NCBI RefSeq assembly: GCF_039680535.1
Contig: NZ_JBDKSS010000012.1
Coordinates: 95,084 to 159,083, forward strand
DNA length: 64,000 bases
Source of the DNA: Parvibaculum sp039680535
Lineage (GTDB): Bacteria; Pseudomonadota; Alphaproteobacteria; Parvibaculales; Parvibaculaceae
Reading direction: 5' to 3'
The position numbers and the translations under genes are program-made. This document shows, one piece after another, positions 1 through 8,448 of the stretch (the stretch's first letter is position 1; each line of letters starts with the position of its first letter). Under the pieces are notes generated by a model that was not told where the DNA came from, ran no database searches, and saw only the letters and a list, made by a program, of their open reading frames with translations.

Positions 1-118
1 CGTCCAGCGATTCATCGAAGAGCAGATGGTAATAGGCCATGTTCATATGGCCGTTGAGATCGACCCATTGGGCCTCAACCTTGCGCAGCGGGCATTCGAC
101 GGGAGCATCGATGGTCAC
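1..118 (-). CDS. Acyl-CoA thioesterase-like protein (partial, N-terminus only)
   Basis: The first 39 codons of a minus-strand gene that runs off the left edge. The visible protein contains the hot-dog-fold signature W-V-D-x-N-G-H-M-N-x-x-Y-Y with F-D just after, as in 4HBT_2 / FadM-type thioesterases that hydrolyse acyl-CoA esters. A GTG start at 118 has a GGAGG Shine-Dalgarno five bases upstream. An in-frame ATG lies 13 codons further up (157) but has no such site, so GTG is preferred. The gene is divergent from the dehydrogenase at 239 and the two share a roughly 120-bp promoter region. Substrate cannot be judged from the fragment. Confidence 0.6.
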   Translation of the reverse strand, partial: MTIDAPVECPLRKVEAQWVDLNGHMNMAYYHLLFDESLD

Positions 119-238
119 GTGTTCCTCCGGAAGTCCAATTATGGCCGTTGCCGCCATGGCCTCGCGTAAGGCGGGACATGGCGCGCACTGGATTGTTCAC
201 CTTCACGCGAGAGGATAGCCTTGCAGGCGGAGGAACAC

Positions 239-1639
239 ATGGCCGAAATTGCTTCACTCCTGACTGACGATGAAAAGGCGCAGGCCGTGGCCGAGCTGCG
301 CGGGCTGCTCGGCGACCGGCTCACCACCTCGCTTCCGATCCGCGAGGCGCATGGTCGCGACGAGAGCTGGCATCCCGTCGTGCCGCCCGACGCCGTGGCA
401 TTCGCCACATCGACTGAAGAGGTCTCGAAGATCGTTCGCATCTGTGCGCGGCACCGGTTTCCGATCATCGCCTTCGGCACAGGGACCTCGCTTGAAGGCC
501 ATATCTCCGCGCCGCATGGCGGCCTGTCGCTCGATCTGAGCCGCATGAACCGCATCCTCGAAGTGAATGCGGCCGATCTCGACGTGCATCTCGAAGCCGG
601 CGTGACGCGCAAGACATTGAACGCCTGGCTGCGTGACAAGGGACTTTTCTTCCCCATTGATCCCGGCGCCGATGCGAGCCTCGGCGGCATGGCGGCGACG
701 CGGGCTTCAGGTACCAATGCCGTGCGTTACGGCACCATGCGCGAGAATGTGCTGAACCTTACCGCCGTCATGGCCGATGGAAGCGTCGTGCATACGGCGC
801 GGCGGGCGCGGAAATCGGCGGCGGGTTATGATCTCACGCGGCTTCTTGTCGGCTCCGAAGGTACGCTCGGCATCATCACCGAATTGACGCTGAAGCTTTA
901 CGGTATTCCGGAGGCGATTGCCTCCGGCGTCGTGTCCTTCCCGAATTTCGAAGGCGCGATTGACGCCGTGATCGAGACGATCCAGTCGGGCCTGCCGGTC
1001 GCGCGCATCGAGTTTCTCGACGAGGTGCAGGTCGAAGCCTGCAACCGCTATTCGAAGCTTTCCTTGCCGGTGACGCCGCTGCTGCTGGTCGAGTTTCATG
1101 GGAGCGAAGCGTCGGTTGCCGAGCAGGCCGAGCGCTTCGGGGCCATCGCGGCGGGGCATGGCGGCGGCGCTTTCGAATGGGCGGTGAAGGCAGAGGAACG
1201 CACGAGGCTCTGGGAGGCGCGGCACAATTCGCTCTATGCCGCCTTGGCGTTGCAGCCGGGCAAGAAGGGCCTCATCAGCGACGTCTGTGTCCCCATTTCG
1301 CGTCTTGCGGAAGCGATTGCCGGAACCAAGGAAGATCTGCGGACCTCGCCGCTCATTGCGCCGATCGTCGGCCATGTCGGCGACGGCAATTTTCATCTCA
1401 TCATGCTGGTCGATCCCGACAACGCCGCCGAGGTTGCCGAGGCGCAGCGCATTCACGATCGCATGGTCATGCGCGCCCTGTCGCTGGACGGCACCTGCAC
1501 CGGCGAGCACGGCATCGGCGAGGGCAAGGTCAAATTTCTCGAAGCCGAGCATGGCGAAGGCATCGCCGTCATGCGCGCGATCAAGCAGGCGCTCGATCCG
1601 CTGAACATTCTCAATCCGGGCAAGCTGCTGCCGGCGTAG
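239..1639 (+). CDS. FAD-linked D-lactate / 2-hydroxyacid dehydrogenase
   Basis: A 466-residue flavoenzyme of the GlcD/Dld (LDHD) family, oxidising D-lactate or a similar 2-hydroxyacid and passing electrons to cytochrome c or quinone. The N-terminal PCMH-type FAD domain spans about residues 45-220 (G-T-G-T-S-L-E-G and D-P-G-A-D-A-S-L-G-G motifs). The C-terminal FAD-oxidase cap carries H-V-G-D-G-N-F-H near 380 and G-E-H-G-I-G near 425, both typical of LDHD. The ATG at 239 is chosen because GGAGG lies five bases upstream; an in-frame TTG at 221 lacks one. No glcE/glcF subunits are adjacent, so a stand-alone lactate dehydrogenase is more likely than glycolate oxidase. Exact substrate is inferred. 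Confidence 0.85.
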   Translation: MAEIASLLTDDEKAQAVAELRGLLGDRLTTSLPIREAHGRDESWHPVVPPDAVAFATSTEEVSKIVRICARHRFPIIAFGTGTSLEGHISAPHGGLSLDLSRMNRILEVNAADLDVHLEAGVTRKTLNAWLRDKGLFFPIDPGADASLGGMAATRASGTNAVRYGTMRENVLNLTAVMADGSVVHTARRARKSAAGYDLTRLLVGSEGTLGIITELTLKLYGIPEAIASGVVSFPNFEGAIDAVIETIQSGLPVARIEFLDEVQVEACNRYSKLSLPVTPLLLVEFHGSEASVAEQAERFGAIAAGHGGGAFEWAVKAEERTRLWEARHNSLYAALALQPGKKGLISDVCVPISRLAEAIAGTKEDLRTSPLIAPIVGHVGDGNFHLIMLVDPDNAAEVAEAQRIHDRMVMRALSLDGTCTGEHGIGEGKVKFLEAEHGEGIAVMRAIKQALDPLNILNPGKLLPA

Positions 1640-1645
1640 TCGAGA

Positions 1646-2305
1646 CTATTTCGACAGGCCGACGACGATATTGACCGCGAGCGCAATCAGAACGGTGTTG
1701 TAGAAGAACGCCAGCATTCCGTGGCCGAGCGTGATGCGCCGCATGCGCGACGATGTGACCTGAGTGTCCGATGTCTGCGCCGTCATGCCGACCACGAAGG
1801 AATGGTAGATGAATTCCCAATAGGTCGGTTCCGTCGTCCCCGGAAAGTCAAGCCCGCCCGTGTCCTTGTGCCCTTCGCCGGGCAACGCGTCGTGGTAATA
1901 GACCTGTATGTAATGCGCGGCCATGACGACATGCAGCGTCAGCCAGCCCAGGAGCACGCCGATCAGCGCCAGGACAATGTGGAGCGTGGAGGGCGGTTCG
2001 CTTGCATTCAGGATGACGAAGATATTGCCGACGCTCACCACGATTGCCGCGACCGTGATGACGACAATGATGCCGATGCCTTCATCTTCATAGCTGGCGC
2101 GCCGCCGCAGCAGATCCGGCATCAGCGGCACCATGTTGGTGAACATGAGGACGAGGTAAAGCGCATAGGCGCCATCCGCTGCGATGGAGACATGCAGCGG
2201 GCGTGGAAGCGCATCGCCGGCGAAGCGCCAGATCGCAATGCCGACCAGAAGCGAAACATAAAAGCGTATGTGATGACGAATATGAGCTACGACGCGGTGC
2301 GACAT
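1646..2305 (-). CDS. DUF1345 family membrane protein
   Basis: A 219-residue polytopic membrane protein with about five hydrophobic segments (roughly residues 15-35, 45-65, 75-100, 108-130 and 190-215). It matches DUF1345 in length and in the conserved Y-W-E-F-I-Y-x-S-F-V-V-G-M-T-A-Q-T-S-D block near residue 165, which recalls the selectivity-filter region of two-TM channels. It is convergent with the lactate dehydrogenase, with six bases between stops. The ATG at 2305 is preferred over 2311 because the GGAG motif is seven bases from the former and too close to the latter. Function is unknown; a channel-like role is inference. Confidence 0.75.
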   Translation of the reverse strand: MSHRVVAHIRHHIRFYVSLLVGIAIWRFAGDALPRPLHVSIAADGAYALYLVLMFTNMVPLMPDLLRRRASYEDEGIGIIVVITVAAIVVSVGNIFVILNASEPPSTLHIVLALIGVLLGWLTLHVVMAAHYIQVYYHDALPGEGHKDTGGLDFPGTTEPTYWEFIYHSFVVGMTAQTSDTQVTSSRMRRITLGHGMLAFFYNTVLIALAVNIVVGLSK

Positions 2306-2363
2306 CGCCATTCTCCCCGTTGCTTCTGGCGATCCTAGCCAATCCGGCCATGTCTGTCTCCGC

Positions 2364-3503
2364 TCAGTCGAGCGTGCGGCGGTAGCGGTTCATGGCGATG
2401 ACCGTCGCCGCGAGGAAGAACAGCATGATGGCGACGGTATCCGCCTGAATGTCGGCGACGCCGTTGCCCTTGAGCAGGATGCCGCGCGTGATGCGCAGGA
2501 AGTGCGTTAGCGGAAGGACCTCGCCGAGCCACTGGGCCCAGACCGGCATGCCCCGAAAGGGGAACATGAAACCCGAAAGCAGGATCGACGGCAGAAAGAA
2601 GAAGACGGCCATCTGGACCGCCTGAAGCTGGTTTCGGGCGAGCGTCGAGAAGGTGAACCCGACCGCGAGGTTGGCCGCGACGAATATGAGCAGGACGACC
2701 GAGAGGAGGATGAGGCTTCCGACCATCGGTACACTGAACAGGAAGCGCGCCGCGAGAAGCACAAGAGCCGTCTGGATATAGCCCACCATGATATAGGGAA
2801 TGATCTTGCCCATCATCACCTCAAGCGGCCGAGCCGGCATGGTGAGCAGGTTCTCCATCGTGCCGCGCTCTATTTCGCGCGTCATGGCGAGCGCGGTGAA
2901 CATCACCATGGTCATGGTGAGAATGACGCCGATAATGCCGGGCACGATGTTGTATTGCGTGTGGTTCTCGGAATTGTAGCGGCGATGGATTGTGAGCGAG
3001 AAGGGCGCCTCGCCTTGTCGAAGCCTGACGAGCGGGCCGACGAGATCGCGGTCGAGGACGCTGTTGGCAAGCAGGTTGATCGCTGAAATGGCGTTGCCGG
3101 TCGCCGCCGGATCCGTCGCGTCGGCATCGACCAGGATCGCGGGGCGATCGCCGCGCAGGAGATCGCGCGAGAAATTGGGCGGTATCTCGATGACAAACTG
3201 CACGCGGCCCCGCGCGATCAGGGCATCGGCTTCCTCGCGTGTCTCGGGTCGTTCGGTGATCGTGAAATAGTCACTGTTTTCGAGCGCGGTAAGAAGGGTG
3301 CGGGTGAAGACCGAGTGGTCTTGCGCGTAGACCGCGGTGGCCAGATGCTTCGGGTCCGAATTGATCGCATAGCCGAAGAGAATGAGCTGCATGATCGGCA
3401 CGCCCAGCATCATCGCAAATGTGAGTCTGTCGCGGCGCATCTGGATGAATTCCTTGGCGATGAGCGCGGCGAGGCGATGGAAGTTGAAGCGATCGCCCAT
3501 CAT
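2364..3503 (-). CDS. ABC-2 type efflux permease (YhhJ/YbhR-like)
   Basis: A 379-residue ABC-2 membrane permease. One transmembrane helix lies near residues 25-45, followed by a large periplasmic region (about 50-175). Five or six helices follow from about 180 to the end, with the family hallmark E-I-E-R-G-T-M-E-N-L-L-T-M-P near residue 215. It is last in a TetR-HlyD-ATPase-permease operon and its ATG overlaps the ATPase stop by four bases, implying translational coupling. Together these genes match the E. coli ybhGFSR/yhiI-rbbA-yhhJ type exporters for drugs or other xenobiotics. Only one permease gene is present here, so it may act as a homodimer. Substrate unknown. Confidence 0.85.
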   Translation of the reverse strand: MMGDRFNFHRLAALIAKEFIQMRRDRLTFAMMLGVPIMQLILFGYAINSDPKHLATAVYAQDHSVFTRTLLTALENSDYFTITERPETREEADALIARGRVQFVIEIPPNFSRDLLRGDRPAILVDADATDPAATGNAISAINLLANSVLDRDLVGPLVRLRQGEAPFSLTIHRRYNSENHTQYNIVPGIIGVILTMTMVMFTALAMTREIERGTMENLLTMPARPLEVMMGKIIPYIMVGYIQTALVLLAARFLFSVPMVGSLILLSVVLLIFVAANLAVGFTFSTLARNQLQAVQMAVFFFLPSILLSGFMFPFRGMPVWAQWLGEVLPLTHFLRITRGILLKGNGVADIQADTVAIMLFFLAATVIAMNRYRRTLD

Positions 3504-4450
3504 GTGAAATTGTCCGGTGCCTGCTTCATCATGAGGATGAAGACATCTTCGAGTGTCGGCTCGTCACGCCGCCAGGAAAGGTTGGGCTGGTCGCGCCATG
3601 GCGCGATGGCGCTTTCGAGGCTTGCGGGATCGAGTCCGCTCACATGCAGCGTCGCGCCGAAGGGCGCCACCATGTCGACGCCTTGCTTGCCGGATAGCTC
3701 GCGAGCGAGTTGTCCGATGCGCTTCTGCGAGGGCCCCGATACGGTCCATGTCGCAAGGCCCGATTGCGCGATGACTTCTTCCGCCGTCCCGCGTGCGAGG
3801 AGGTGTCCATAGGCGAGGTAGCAGATCTTGTGGCAGCGTTCGGCCTCGTCCATGTAATGGGTGCTGACGAGCACGGTGAGGCCGCCCGCGGCGAGTTCGT
3901 GAATCTCGTCCCAGAATTCGCGCCGCGCCTTTGGATCGACGCCCGCGGTCGGTTCGTCGAGCAACAGAAGCTTCGGCTTGTGCATGATGCAGGACGCGAG
4001 CGCGAGGCGCTGCTTCCAGCCGCCGGAGAGGCTTCCCGCGAGCTGATCTGCGCGCCCCTTGAGGTTGAGTTTTTCGATTGTCGCATCGACGGCCTCCCGG
4101 CGGTTCGGCAGCTCATAAATGCGGGCGACGAAGTCGAGATTCTCGCGAATGCTCAGGTCCTCGTAGAGGCTGAAGCGCTGCGTCATGTAGCCCGTTTCGA
4201 GCTTGATGCGCGGGCTTTCCGTCAGAATGTCGTAGCCAAGGCAGGTGCCATGCCCGGCATCCGGCGTGAGCAGGCCGCAGAGCATGCGGATCGTGGTTGT
4301 TTTGCCGCTGCCATTGGGGCCGAGAAAGCCGTAGATCTCGCCTTTCCCGACCTGCATGTCGACACTGTCCACGACCTTGCGGCCGCCGAAGGTCTTGGTC
4401 AGCCCCGCGACATCGATCGCCAGTTCTCCGTCGAATGGCGCGTCGCTCAT
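3500..4450 (-). CDS. ABC transporter ATP-binding protein (YbhF-like half)
   Basis: A 316-residue cytoplasmic ATPase that powers the adjacent permease. Visible motifs: Walker A G-P-N-G-S-G-K-T-T near residue 45, signature L-S-G-G-W-K-Q-R near 143, Walker B L-L-L-L-D-E-P with D-loop A-G-V-D near 165, and switch histidine in V-S-T-H-Y near 196. The C-terminal about 90 residues are the extension typical of CcmA/drug-export ATPases. E. coli YbhF is a fused double ATPase, whereas this is a single domain. It starts four bases after the HlyD-like gene and overlaps the permease start, so the three are one transcriptional and translational unit. Confidence 0.9.
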   Translation of the reverse strand: MSDAPFDGELAIDVAGLTKTFGGRKVVDSVDMQVGKGEIYGFLGPNGSGKTTTIRMLCGLLTPDAGHGTCLGYDILTESPRIKLETGYMTQRFSLYEDLSIRENLDFVARIYELPNRREAVDATIEKLNLKGRADQLAGSLSGGWKQRLALASCIMHKPKLLLLDEPTAGVDPKARREFWDEIHELAAGGLTVLVSTHYMDEAERCHKICYLAYGHLLARGTAEEVIAQSGLATWTVSGPSQKRIGQLARELSGKQGVDMVAPFGATLHVSGLDPASLESAIAPWRDQPNLSWRRDEPTLEDVFILMMKQAPDNFT

Positions 4451-4454
4451 CCGA

Positions 4455-5414
4455 TCACTCCGCCGCTTGCAGGGCCACGCGCACGGGCTGTCCGGGATGG
4501 AAAGCCTCGGGCTTCGCGTCTGGCCAGGCTTCGGCCATGTAGACGAGTTTCGACTGCGATTGCTCGCTGTAGATCACGGGCGGTGTGAACTCCGCCTGCG
4601 TCGAGATGAAACGAATGTGGCCGGTCAATCCGGTCGGGCAATCGTCGCAAGTGAGCGTTACCTTGTCGCCGACATGGACGCGGCCGAGTTCGGGCTCGGG
4701 CACGAAGAAGCGGACCTTGATGTTTTCAGGCGGAAGGACGGAAACGATGGGCTGCGCCGCGCTCGCGAATTCGCCGACGCGAAAATAGACGTCCTCGACG
4801 GTGCCGGCCTGCGGCGCGTGCCCTTCGCGCCGCGCAAGGCGCCAGTTCGCCTGATCCAGGGCGGCCTGTGCGGCCTGAACGGCGGCCTCCGCAGCATCGA
4901 TCTGATCCTGCCGCGCGGCGAGCTTGCCGGTGACGAGCTTGGCGTCGAGTTCGCGCACGCTGGCTGCTGCCGCATCACGCGCGGCGCGGGCAGTGTCGAG
5001 TGCGGCTTTCGAGGCGTTGCCGTCTGCATGGAGTTGCTGTGTACGACTGAAGTCGAGTTCCGCCTTCTTGAGGGTGGCGGCGGCGCTCGCGCGGCTTGCT
5101 GCGATCTGTTCGAGTTCCGGCGCGCGCAGGCCCTTGAGCAGGTTCTGGTAGGTCGAGCGCGCTTCCGCGAGCTGCGCGGCAGCCTGGGTCTGGGCCGCAA
5201 CTTCTGAAGTCTGCTCGAGCTGGAAGAGCAGGGCGCCGTCGGCCACCCTGTCTCCGCGCTTCACGGGAATTGCATCGATAAGGCCGCCATCTATGGGGCC
5301 GACGCGCACATATTCGCCTTCGGCATAGCCCTGATATGTGCCTTCCTTACGCCCATCGCAGGCGACGAGGAGGAGGGCGGCGGCAATGGATATCATGGCG
5401 CGTACACGGGTCAT
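4455..5414 (-). CDS. HlyD-family membrane fusion lipoprotein
   Basis: A 319-residue periplasmic adaptor (YbhG/HlyD type) linking the ABC pump to an outer-membrane channel. The N-terminus has a lipoprotein signal ending L-L-V-A-C (Cys about residue 19), so it is probably anchored by lipid in the inner membrane. A biotinyl/lipoyl-like half motif lies near residues 40-75 and a long alanine-rich coiled coil spans about 75-195. The second lipoyl half and a beta-barrel (V-R-F-F-V-P-E-P-E-L) follow. Its ATG overlaps the end of the TetR gene by four bases, so the operon is regulator-first. No outer-membrane TolC partner is encoded here. Confidence 0.88.
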   Translation of the reverse strand: MTRVRAMISIAAALLLVACDGRKEGTYQGYAEGEYVRVGPIDGGLIDAIPVKRGDRVADGALLFQLEQTSEVAAQTQAAAQLAEARSTYQNLLKGLRAPELEQIAASRASAAATLKKAELDFSRTQQLHADGNASKAALDTARAARDAAAASVRELDAKLVTGKLAARQDQIDAAEAAVQAAQAALDQANWRLARREGHAPQAGTVEDVYFRVGEFASAAQPIVSVLPPENIKVRFFVPEPELGRVHVGDKVTLTCDDCPTGLTGHIRFISTQAEFTPPVIYSEQSQSKLVYMAEAWPDAKPEAFHPGQPVRVALQAAE

Positions 5415-6046
5415 GCGCGCTGCTCCTTATCCGCGGCCAGGCCGCGCAAGATGAACTCGATATGACCGGCGAGAAACTTGTCAGGATCGATCTCCGGCTT
5501 TGCGCCGAAGACTTCCTGTGCAAGCGCATTCATGATGATGGGGAAGATGACGCTCTGCGCCGTGGCCACGGGGTCGCAGGATCGAAATTCCTTGCGGGCA
5601 ATCCCGCGCTCGATGATCCGCGCCACGTTCCCGAGGCCGCGAAAGGCAACTTCGTCGCGATAGAAAGCAGCGATGTCGGGAAAGTTGCCGGCTTCCGACA
5701 ATACGACCTTCATCAGTGCCCGGATCTCCGGCACGCAGGTCACTTCGCCGATGCTGCGGAAGAGGCCTGTGAGCAGATCGACGGTCGTGCCCTCGAACCG
5801 GCCGATGAATTCTTCCACGGCGCCGATGCGCGAACCGGCAACGTCGCGCACGATCGCCTTGAAGAGTTCGGCCTTGCTGTCGAAATAGAGATAGATCGTC
5901 GCCTTGCTGACACCTGCCGCCTCGGCCACGTCTTCGAGCCGCGTCGCGGCAAACCCGCGTTCGGAAAAGAGCTTGAGCCCCGCCGCCATGATTTCGGCGG
6001 GGCGTGCCTCCTTGCGTCGCTGGCGCCTCGGCTGGGCTTTTGGCAT
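5411..6046 (-). CDS. TetR/AcrR family repressor of the efflux operon
   Basis: A 211-residue TetR-type regulator. The basic N-terminus leads into the DNA-binding helix-turn-helix at about residues 20-65, with G-F-A-A-T-R-L-E-D-V-A then A-G-V-S-K-A-T-I-Y-L-Y-F. The C-terminal ligand/dimer domain (about 80-211) resembles the TetR_C regions of YbiH/CecR-like repressors, which control ybhGFSR in enterobacteria. It is the first gene of the efflux operon, and a perfect palindrome lies 13 bases upstream of its start. Autorepression of the whole operon with release by an efflux substrate is therefore the likely logic. The inducer is unknown. Confidence 0.88.
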   Translation of the reverse strand: MPKAQPRRQRRKEARPAEIMAAGLKLFSERGFAATRLEDVAEAAGVSKATIYLYFDSKAELFKAIVRDVAGSRIGAVEEFIGRFEGTTVDLLTGLFRSIGEVTCVPEIRALMKVVLSEAGNFPDIAAFYRDEVAFRGLGNVARIIERGIARKEFRSCDPVATAQSVIFPIIMNALAQEVFGAKPEIDPDKFLAGHIEFILRGLAADKEQRA

Positions 6047-6058
6047 GTCGCGGGACCA

Positions 6059-6086
6059 ATTAATAACTGACCAGTCAGTTATTAAT
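6059..6086. promoter_or_regulatory. TetR operator palindrome
   Basis: Two perfectly complementary 13-base arms (6059-6071 and 6074-6086) are separated by the dinucleotide CA, with core TGAC-CA-GTCA and AT-rich flanks. It ends 13 bases from the TetR start codon, where promoter/operator sites of autoregulated TetR genes usually lie. The AT-rich arms probably overlap the -10 region. Binding is inferred from symmetry and position. Confidence 0.75.
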
Positions 6087-6120
6087 ATGGATCGCGCCGG
6101 ACCGCAAGGCGAGGGGAGAT

Positions 6121-6363
6121 CTAATCCTGATCAGGGGCGTCGGATTTGTCGGCGTCGGGCTTGTCGAGAGGTTCGCGGCGGTTGCCTTCGTGGAGGCGGG
6201 CCTGACGCGCCTGCTCAAGCTTTGCGGCCTTCTTCTCGGTCCCGGTTCGGCCGAAACGCACGCGATTGGCGGCGGCGCTGGCTTCCTTCTCCAGGCGCTC
6301 GCGGCGCTTGCGGCTTTCCTTCGCGTTTTTCCGTTCCTTGGAGAACTGGATGATGTCGGCCAT
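6121..6363 (-). CDS. DUF4169 family small basic protein
   Basis: An 80-residue, highly charged protein starting M-A-D-I-I-Q-F, with the run of Lys/Arg/Glu and the R-V-x-F-G-R-T pattern of DUF4169, a family found in alphaproteobacteria. The charged central part (about residues 10-60) is predicted helical or coiled coil, and the C-terminus is Asp/Pro-rich and probably disordered. In many relatives DUF4169 genes lie next to fumC and the ribbon-helix-helix protein, whereas here those are 6 kb away. Function unknown. Confidence 0.75.
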   Translation of the reverse strand: MADIIQFSKERKNAKESRKRRERLEKEASAAANRVRFGRTGTEKKAAKLEQARQARLHEGNRREPLDKPDADKSDAPDQD

Positions 6364-6463
6364 GTCCGCGACCTGTAACGAGTGGCAATGCCGCCATATT
6401 AGCGGAAGTCGCAGCGCGATCTTCGGAAAACGACTTGCGCGGTTGTCGGCCGTTCGCGGGCGA

Positions 6464-7228
6464 TCAATCGCGCAGGTTGGGCGGACGGAGCCGGTCGAAC
6501 AGCTTCTGCATGAGGTTGCGCATCTTCCAGCCGAAGCTCTTCAGCCTTTGGCGGCGGCCGCTCTCGATGGCATCGATTCTTGACGGCAGGCAATCCCGGC
6601 GGATCGGAGGGGGAAAGACGCCGTAAGTCGTCAGCCCGAACCGGGCATAACGCGCCAGGCACTGGTCGATGGCGAAGATGCCGGGATTCATTCGAAGTAT
6701 CTTCTCGGCCCCCTTTTTCCGCAGGAGATAGGCGCCCGTCCCATGCGGAACGCGCCCATAAGTAACGACGGCATGATCGTCGCCAAGAGGCGTCACAAGG
6801 CTGTAGCCCCGCTTGGGGTGGCCTGACAGATGAACGATGTCCCAGTCGCAAGGAAGTCGCTCAATCAGTGCGTCAATTACATCCGCGAGGTCTTCAGGCA
6901 GTCCGACATCGTCCTCCAGCACCAGAACGGGCTCCGCCATGGCGCCGGACGCAAGTTGTGCAGCAATGGTCAGATGGCTTCCCCAGCAACCGATCTCGCC
7001 GGATGTGAGACGGAGACGCTGGAGTTTGTCGGGAAAGCGCCTGCGGGCTTCAGGGCCGGTCTTCGCCCGCAATATGGAGAAACCGACACGGGCTTGCTCC
7101 AGTTGCCGGCACATCCATTGCCTGCGTTCCCGATCGTCGATCAGGTTGATCACCACCGCGCGCCAGCTGTGTGAATCGACCGCCGGGACCTGCGCATGCA
7201 AAACGGATGTGATGTCGATACTGTTCAA
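6464..7228 (-). CDS. Glycosyltransferase family 25 protein (LPS-type)
   Basis: A 254-residue GT25-type glycosyltransferase, the family of LPS beta-galactosyltransferases. Markers are V-V-I-N-L near residue 25, E-I-G-C-W-x-S-H near 75 and the acidic V-L-V-L-E-D-D-V near 102, which likely binds metal-nucleotide sugar. The G-T-G-A-Y-L-L segment near 165 also fits the family. The only start codon in the open frame before this region is a TTG at 7228 with no clear ribosome site, so the true N-terminus is uncertain. It is divergent from a second GT25 gene at 7346, and both probably modify surface polysaccharide. Acceptor and sugar cannot be told from sequence. Confidence 0.8.
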   Translation of the reverse strand: MNSIDITSVLHAQVPAVDSHSWRAVVINLIDDRERRQWMCRQLEQARVGFSILRAKTGPEARRRFPDKLQRLRLTSGEIGCWGSHLTIAAQLASGAMAEPVLVLEDDVGLPEDLADVIDALIERLPCDWDIVHLSGHPKRGYSLVTPLGDDHAVVTYGRVPHGTGAYLLRKKGAEKILRMNPGIFAIDQCLARYARFGLTTYGVFPPPIRRDCLPSRIDAIESGRRQRLKSFGWKMRNLMQKLFDRLRPPNLRD

Positions 7229-7345
7229 CGATGGGTCCGAATCGATAGCATCATGTAAATGAGCACCATCAGAAATGACTGGTCGAAATGAACCCGCTCT
7301 TCATTTCCGAATCCGTGGCGTTCGACTTTAGATAAGATACTTGAG

Positions 7346-8251
7346 ATGAGAACATTCATAATAAATCTTGATCGCTTCGTCGAGCGTATACGGAGAATTG
7401 GAGAGCAGTTCGAGCGTGAGGGCATCGCATTCGAGCGCTTTCCAGCCGTCGACGGAAGGTTACTTCCGGCCACGGATGAGCGGCCGGTTATTGTGTATGC
7501 GAACAGGCGCATCACAAATTCCGAGAGAGGATGCCTTCTCAGCCATAAGGCGATCTGGGATCTTGTTGCAAACGGGCCCGATCCTTTTGCCGCGATCTTC
7601 GAGGACGATGTTCACATTTCCGGGCGGCTCGGTGCATTTCTCCGCGAGGTTGAGCGCTTCGAAGGACTCGAGGAATTTGCCGATCTCATCAAGTTTGAAA
7701 CAACGGGTGATCTGGTCACTCTTTCGCCGAAGCCGAAAATCGCCCTTCCCGGATTTCCGCTTCACGCTCTTCTGTCGACTCATTATGGAACGGCCGGCTA
7801 TCTCGTCTCACGCCGTGGCGCGAGAATTCTGTCCGCGGCGGCGGATAGCAAGGTCATGCTGGCCGATCACATATTCATCGAAGAGGAATTCAGATCCCAC
7901 GGCCTGAAGGTTCTGCAGGCCGTGCCCGGCCTCGTCATGCAGGATCAATACGGCTACCGTGAAAACCTTGAACAGCTCGGCTTCGACAGGACCGTGGAGC
8001 AGGACGCATCGTCGCGCCTTCGCAGCCAGGACCTTCCCCTGAACACCCTGCTGAAACGGGAGGCCAGGCGGTTCGGCCTCAAGGCCATGGCGCTGTTATC
8101 GGCGGCAATTCCTGCCGCGCTGAAGGGCCGAAAGGTGACCATGCGCGTTCCCTTCGACAAGACGAATCTGCCTGTTTCGGGGACGGGATCCCCCGCGCTG
8201 GACGCGGCCGACATGGGGCGGGATTTGCCCGACCTCGCCGGCCGGGGCTAA
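7346..8251 (+). CDS. Glycosyltransferase family 25 protein
   Basis: A 301-residue GT25 protein with F-I-I-N-L-D near residue 5, the conserved R-R-I that follows, S-E-R-G-C-L-L-S-H near 58 and the acidic motif A-I-F-E-D-D-V near 82. G-T-A-G-Y-L-V-S near 150 matches the equivalent segment of the divergent gene at 6464-7228. The C-terminal 70 residues are basic and may contact membrane or acceptor. The two genes are diverged relatives, not recent duplicates. The intergenic region (7229-7345) is AT-richer than its surroundings and must hold both promoters. A role in lipopolysaccharide or capsule decoration is inferred from family. Confidence 0.8.
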   Translation: MRTFIINLDRFVERIRRIGEQFEREGIAFERFPAVDGRLLPATDERPVIVYANRRITNSERGCLLSHKAIWDLVANGPDPFAAIFEDDVHISGRLGAFLREVERFEGLEEFADLIKFETTGDLVTLSPKPKIALPGFPLHALLSTHYGTAGYLVSRRGARILSAAADSKVMLADHIFIEEEFRSHGLKVLQAVPGLVMQDQYGYRENLEQLGFDRTVEQDASSRLRSQDLPLNTLLKREARRFGLKAMALLSAAIPAALKGRKVTMRVPFDKTNLPVSGTGSPALDAADMGRDLPDLAGRG

Positions 8252-8448
8252 CCGATTGAAGCTAAAGGCGATTACGAAAGCCGCTGGTCTTCCGCTGTCC
8301 GAAACCATATTTTGCCCGCAAATCATCGGCAGTCTGCCGTGAGCCGCCGTCCTGGGATGCTTCTTGCAGGCTTGAGCGGAGGCGCGCCGGTCTGAGACAG
8401 CCGGCCGCTCATGAGCTCGACCATCCTCGCTGAAGTTCGGAGACAATT

